Assembly: GCA_051873875.1 (NCBI GenBank)
Contig: JBJEFI010000118.1
Span: 1-7,119 of the forward strand
From: JBJEFI01 sp051873875
GTDB lineage: Bacteria > Bacillota > Bacilli > Bacillales > Bacillaceae_G
Length of the DNA: 7,119 bases
Direction: 5' to 3'
Part shown: positions 4,792 to 7,119 of the stretch, piece after piece
How positions within the stretch are numbered: position 1 is the first letter of the stretch
How the letters are laid out: every line of letters begins with the position of its first letter
Notes under the pieces: model-generated
Told to the model about the DNA's origin: nothing
Databases searched by the model: none
What the model saw: the letters and a program-made list of their open reading frames with translations, nothing else
Made by a program: the position numbers and the translations under genes

Positions 4792-6441
4792 TTATTTTTT
4801 TACATAATATGCGATACATGGAACGATGATTGCAATACTTGCCATTGCTAAGAATAAAACAACACCAAGGGCACCAATTGTTAAGGCAATGTGTAAAAGA
4901 TAAACAATTGGTACGTAAATCATAATCGTAAACATAACTGGAAGGAGAATGAAGATTTTTGGTAATGTTTTTTTGAATTTCTTTAGTAGTTCATTCCCTA
5001 ATGCAAAAATACTAAATAGCATAACTGGCCATAAGAATAAGAAGCTACCACCAGGAAGAACAATCATAAAGACAATAAGTAGTAACGTATTAAATAACAT
5101 ACCACCTAGTACAATACTCTTTGTACATGCACCAGTCTTGATATTTTTTCGAACAAAAGCTGTCATAAGTGCGATAAAGCCAACAATAGCAACAATCATA
5201 ATCGTGTTATCAAATGGAATTTTTGGCATATATGTTAATTTAAATGGAATATCAAATACAATCGATAAGATATAGGAAATAGCTACACCAGTTATCATCG
5301 CAGCAAGGGCAAATAAAATCCATAATCCTGTCCATTTTCCAACATTTTTAATCGAAACTTGATATTTATTTCGGTACATTAATACAGAGAAAGTCGTTAA
5401 TGCTACAGCAATAATTGCTAGAATAATAGCTGTTGTATGAGAATAAGAAACGATTAAATTAGGTAAGAATGTAAAGTAAACCATATTTTCTTTACTATCA
5501 AACACGTTTAAGTCGCTATATTTTTCGTTGTATACATATTCTTTTACAATTGGTAAAACTTGCTCACCATAATGCTGGATAGAGCGATCGCTAATGTTGT
5601 CAGGATTATCTAGTTTCGTATGATAGTAGTCTAAGTTATCTAAAACAGCAAAGTTAATCCCAGGAATGCCAGCGTTAGCAAATTCAGTAAAGTCACTACC
5701 ATTTGGCATCTTTTGATAAACATCTGTTGCTAATGAATAGCTCATTGGCAGATTCGCATGTTTGTATAATTCAATTGTTTTTAAATTGTTTTTGTTTGTT
5801 TCGAACATAACAGCAGGGCCTTTAATGCCTCGTGCCTCTAAGTTGATAACGAAGTTAACATTTTTATATAAATCTCTATTTTTTTGCATTTCTAAGTTAG
5901 CACCTAGAAGGCCTGTTTCTTCAGCGTCTGTAAATAAGATTTTAATTCCATTTTCTAATGGTTGTTTGCTTTCTTGAATATGATGAATCACTTCTAAAAT
6001 AGTAGATAAGCCATACCCATCATCTGCTGCGCCGTGAGAACCGTCTTCTTCACCAACTCGCTTCTTAGGTGAAGAATCATAGTGGGCAGCTAGTAAAATA
6101 TACGACCCATTTTCGCCATTTTTTCCATCAATTTTAGCGTAAATATTATTAATGTCATATGTCCAGCCATATTTATCACTAATATTTTTATATGTAAATG
6201 TTGTCGGTTCTAATCCAAGTTCTGTTAGGCGATTAAGGAGATAATCGCGAACTTTTTTAAGTGATTCTTGTTGTGTAACCGCATGAGGTTCTGTCGCGAA
6301 TTGTTTGATTTCATTTGCTGCTCTTGTTGCTGAGAAGTTAGATGTATCAGTTCCTTTTGCAGTAGGAGTGCGAAGAACGGATAAACCTAAAGCAATACAT
6401 GCAACGATAATAAAAATAGTTGAAATAACCTTTTTGTTCAT
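4792..6441 (-). CDS. Membrane-anchored M28 family zinc metallopeptidase with C-terminal multi-helix domain
   Basis: A 549-residue protein. A basic N-terminus and a hydrophobic helix (5-23) act as an anchor or signal. They are followed by an extracytoplasmic M28 aminopeptidase-like domain (about 40-305) with the expected metal and catalytic residues: H120 and D122 (AAHYDS), D140 (GAADDGYG), E174 and E175 (DAEETGLLG), E202 (NLEARG) and H274 (YYHTKLDN). About seven further hydrophobic segments fill 335-546. This architecture, and Glu rather than Asp at position 202, resemble the eukaryotic ERMP1/Vps70-type M28 group more than secreted aminopeptidases. A role in peptide trimming at the membrane surface is inference; the substrate is unknown. 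The ribosome binding site AAAAGGAG lies seven bases before the ATG. The gene is monocistronic, with its own terminator, and has an unusually long structured leader. Confidence 0.92.
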   Translation of the reverse strand: MNKKVISTIFIIVACIALGLSVLRTPTAKGTDTSNFSATRAANEIKQFATEPHAVTQQESLKKVRDYLLNRLTELGLEPTTFTYKNISDKYGWTYDINNIYAKIDGKNGENGSYILLAAHYDSSPKKRVGEEDGSHGAADDGYGLSTILEVIHHIQESKQPLENGIKILFTDAEETGLLGANLEMQKNRDLYKNVNFVINLEARGIKGPAVMFETNKNNLKTIELYKHANLPMSYSLATDVYQKMPNGSDFTEFANAGIPGINFAVLDNLDYYHTKLDNPDNISDRSIQHYGEQVLPIVKEYVYNEKYSDLNVFDSKENMVYFTFLPNLIVSYSHTTAIILAIIAVALTTFSVLMYRNKYQVSIKNVGKWTGLWILFALAAMITGVAISYILSIVFDIPFKLTYMPKIPFDNTIMIVAIVGFIALMTAFVRKNIKTGACTKSIVLGGMLFNTLLLIVFMIVLPGGSFLFLWPVMLFSIFALGNELLKKFKKTLPKIFILLPVMFTIMIYVPIVYLLHIALTIGALGVVLFLAMASIAIIVPCIAYYVKK

Positions 6442-6491
6442 AATGTAACTCCTTTTTAATAGATAAGAAATATAAGTGCGAAATAAAGAGA

Positions 6492-6715
6492 AAGGTACGT
6501 AATGACAAGCTATTTTCCTTGAAAAATAGTTGTCGTTATTTTGATCCTGCTCTAACTGACAATAAGACTCTCCCTTTAAAACTTAGCAAAAACAATGAAG
6601 TTTAAGTGAGAGATAAGTGTCAGTAAGAGCCCGATTGGTTCAACTAAGCCTTAGTAGGAGATGAAAGTAAACGTCCACTGATGGAAGGTTCGCTTTACTA
6701 GTTTTTTAGTACCTT
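6492..6715. other. Structured element: closing inverted repeat with three internal hairpins
   Basis: AAGGTAC (6492-6498) and GTACCTT (6709-6715) are perfect inverted repeats that close the region. Inside are hairpin A (6501-6537, 15 pairs and one bulged base), hairpin B (outer arms 6549-6561 with 6618-6630, 12 of 13 pairs, then CTCTC/GAGAG and AAACTT/AAGTTT) and hairpin C (6666-6699, with CG and TCCA/TGGA helices). There is no coding frame of note. On the minus strand it would be the peptidase leader RNA, beginning at the predicted transcription start. On the plus strand hairpin C is followed by TTTTTT (6702-6707), like a terminator. No riboswitch family known to me matches. A MITE-like or intergenic repeat is the alternative; no clear target duplication was seen. 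Confidence 0.6.
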
Positions 6716-6751
6716 GTACTATAATCTACCATAAATATTTTTGTAGTACAA
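6714..6751. repeat. Eight-bp inverted repeat flanking the peptidase -10 box
   Basis: TTGTACTA (6714-6721) and TAGTACAA (6744-6751) are perfect reverse complements 22 bases apart. The right arm contains the predicted -35 box of the peptidase promoter and the left arm lies at the predicted transcription start, so they could be operator half-sites or part of the boundary of the neighbouring element. Confidence 0.45.
6723..6751 (-). promoter_or_regulatory. Predicted promoter of the M28 peptidase gene
   Basis: The minus strand shows TTGTAC (6746-6751), a 17-base spacer and TAGATT (6723-6728). The predicted start near 6716 gives a leader of about 275 nt that begins at the first arm of the structured element. 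A second, poorer -10 (TATAGT, 6718-6723) overlaps. Both hexamers are imperfect, so this is moderate evidence. Confidence 0.45.
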
Positions 6752-6844
6752 TATATTCGTAGTAGAAATCGTGTTTGTATTGGTTTTGTATAATGTAAAA
6801 ACTTTTGAATAGTATCTTTTTTTAAAACAATGAAAAATTTTGTA

Positions 6845-6888
6845 AAACAAGAAAGAATAGCTAATTAAATGGCTATTCTTTCTTGTTT
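6845..6888. terminator. Orphan 17-bp perfect hairpin, terminator-like
   Basis: AAACAAGAAAGAATAGC (6845-6861) pairs perfectly with 6872-6888 around a ten-base loop. The plus-strand 3' arm ends in TTGTTT, and minus-strand sequence beyond the stem is also T-rich. No gene ends beside it. It could terminate a short plus-strand transcript starting after the TATAAT at 6789-6794, insulate the divergent genes, or act as an attenuator for the gene at 7115. Confidence 0.55.
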
Positions 6889-6928
6889 AGACAAAAATAT
6901 GAACAAAAAATGAAGGGGAATTAATTAA

Positions 6929-6976
6929 ATGAATCCGAGTTCAATTATTGTACAAAACTTAGACAAAGTTTTATAA
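6929..6976 (+). CDS. Possible 15-codon ORF, MNPSSIIVQNLDKVL
   Basis: ATG at 6929 follows AAGGGGAA (6913-6920) by eight bases and runs 15 codons to TAA at 6974-6976. The ribosome binding site is good but the last codons overlap a strong promoter -10 box, and no promoter of quality is seen upstream. It may be a leader peptide or chance. It is listed because of the ribosome binding site only. Confidence 0.25.
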   Translation: MNPSSIIVQNLDKVL

Positions 6977-6977
6977 T
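6948..6977 (+). promoter_or_regulatory. Predicted promoter for the gene starting at 7115
   Basis: TTGTAC (6948-6953) and a perfect TATAAT (6972-6977) are 18 bases apart. Transcription would start near 6984, leaving a leader of about 130 nt before the TTG at 7115. Confidence 0.5.
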
Positions 6978-6982
6978 GAAAT

Positions 6983-7009
6983 TGTCGCAAAAAGTTTTAA
7001 AATGTCGAA
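6983..7009 (+). promoter_or_regulatory. Possible Spo0A (0A) boxes
   Basis: TGTCGAA at 7003-7009 matches the core 0A box (TGNCGAA) exactly, and TGTCGCA at 6983-6989, 20 bases earlier, misses by one base. Two further near matches, TTAGACAAA at 6887-6895 and 6959-6967, are one base off TTTGTCRAA on the minus strand. Short AT-rich motifs arise by chance, so this is suggestive only. Confidence 0.3.
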
Positions 7010-7031
7010 AATATTAATTTCGATTAATATT
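7010..7031 (+). promoter_or_regulatory. AT-rich hairpin with TTCG loop in the leader of the gene at 7115
   Basis: AATATTAAT (7010-7018) and ATTAATATT (7023-7031) are perfect inverted repeats around TTCG. It may be a leader RNA hairpin or a DNA operator. It directly follows the best 0A-box-like motif. Confidence 0.4.
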
Positions 7032-7100
7032 CAAATTTATTTTAAGGAAAGAGAAATTTTTCCAAGGGCATGAAAGAAGTATGAAGCTTTTACAAACAAA

Positions 7101-7119
7101 GAGGGGGAATTAAGTTGAA
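7101..7119 (+). CDS. Start of a plus-strand gene cut by the window end
   Basis: GAGGGGG (7101-7107) stands seven bases before a TTG at 7115-7117, followed by AA at the window edge. Together with an upstream promoter this marks the start of a gene whose product cannot be identified from two bases of its second codon. The ribosome binding site would begin the annotation; the coding part is 7115 onward. Confidence 0.5.

Noticed and set aside
4949..5977. Plus-strand open frames inside the M28 peptidase gene
   Set aside because: They are antisense to a gene with all catalytic motifs intact and lack ribosome binding sites.
6638..6655. ACTAAG-C-CTTAGT palindrome inside the structured element as an RNA hairpin
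   Set aside because: The one-base loop is too tight to fold as drawn; it could be a DNA palindrome, but nothing else supports a separate site.
6929..6976. The 15-codon ORF read as the N-terminus of a decayed ABC ATPase (IIVQNLDKV resembles a first strand)
   Set aside because: No further ABC sequence continues in any frame downstream, and the match is too short to mean anything.
1..7119. CRISPR arrays, tRNA or rRNA genes, and insertion sequences with a transposase
   Set aside because: No regularly spaced repeats, no cloverleaf or rRNA sequence and no transposase frame were seen.

Overview
The window comes from a low-GC, AT-rich Firmicute, most likely a member of Bacillaceae or Planococcaceae. 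The evidence is the strong AGGAGG-type ribosome binding sites, TTG starts, sigma-A promoters with TATAAT boxes, and gene content with Bacillus-type relatives. All assignments rest on reading the sequence and on knowledge of the families; no database search was run.

Layout. (1) 13-1628, minus strand: a two-gene amino acid import operon. An NSS/LeuT-fold sodium symporter (MetP/MhsT/YocR type) is followed, with a 4-base ATGA overlap, by a 31-residue single-helix small subunit of MetS type. Its promoter contains a near-consensus CodY-type palindrome. (2) 1813-3354, plus strand: a promoter with a palindrome over the -35 box, an 18-codon leader ORF, a leader RNA that can form mutually exclusive hairpins around the Shine-Dalgarno, then an RsgA-type ribosome-assembly GTPase and a small DUF1294 membrane protein. 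A bidirectional terminator closes the unit. (3) 3383-4713, minus strand: an efflux operon with a TetR-family repressor and two SMR (Qac/EmrE-type) subunits. The subunits have opposite charge bias, as expected of an antiparallel heterodimer, and a perfect 14-bp palindrome lies just downstream of the promoter. The order resembles yvdT-yvdS-yvdR of Bacillus subtilis. (4) 4752-6751, minus strand: a membrane-anchored M28 zinc metallopeptidase with a C-terminal multi-helix domain, its own terminator, and a leader of about 275 nt. (5) 6752-7119: a non-coding stretch with an orphan strong hairpin, a promoter, possible Spo0A-box-like motifs, an AT-rich hairpin and the start of a plus-strand gene cut off by the window end.

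The protein-coding genes are ordinary for the group. The most interesting material is regulatory. First, 6492-6715 can fold as a four-way junction (a closing stem plus three hairpins), and the predicted peptidase transcript starts almost exactly at its first stem; this could be an undescribed structured leader or a MITE-like repeat. Second, the leader ORF and competing hairpins before rsgA look like translational attenuation. Neither can be settled without searches or experiments.
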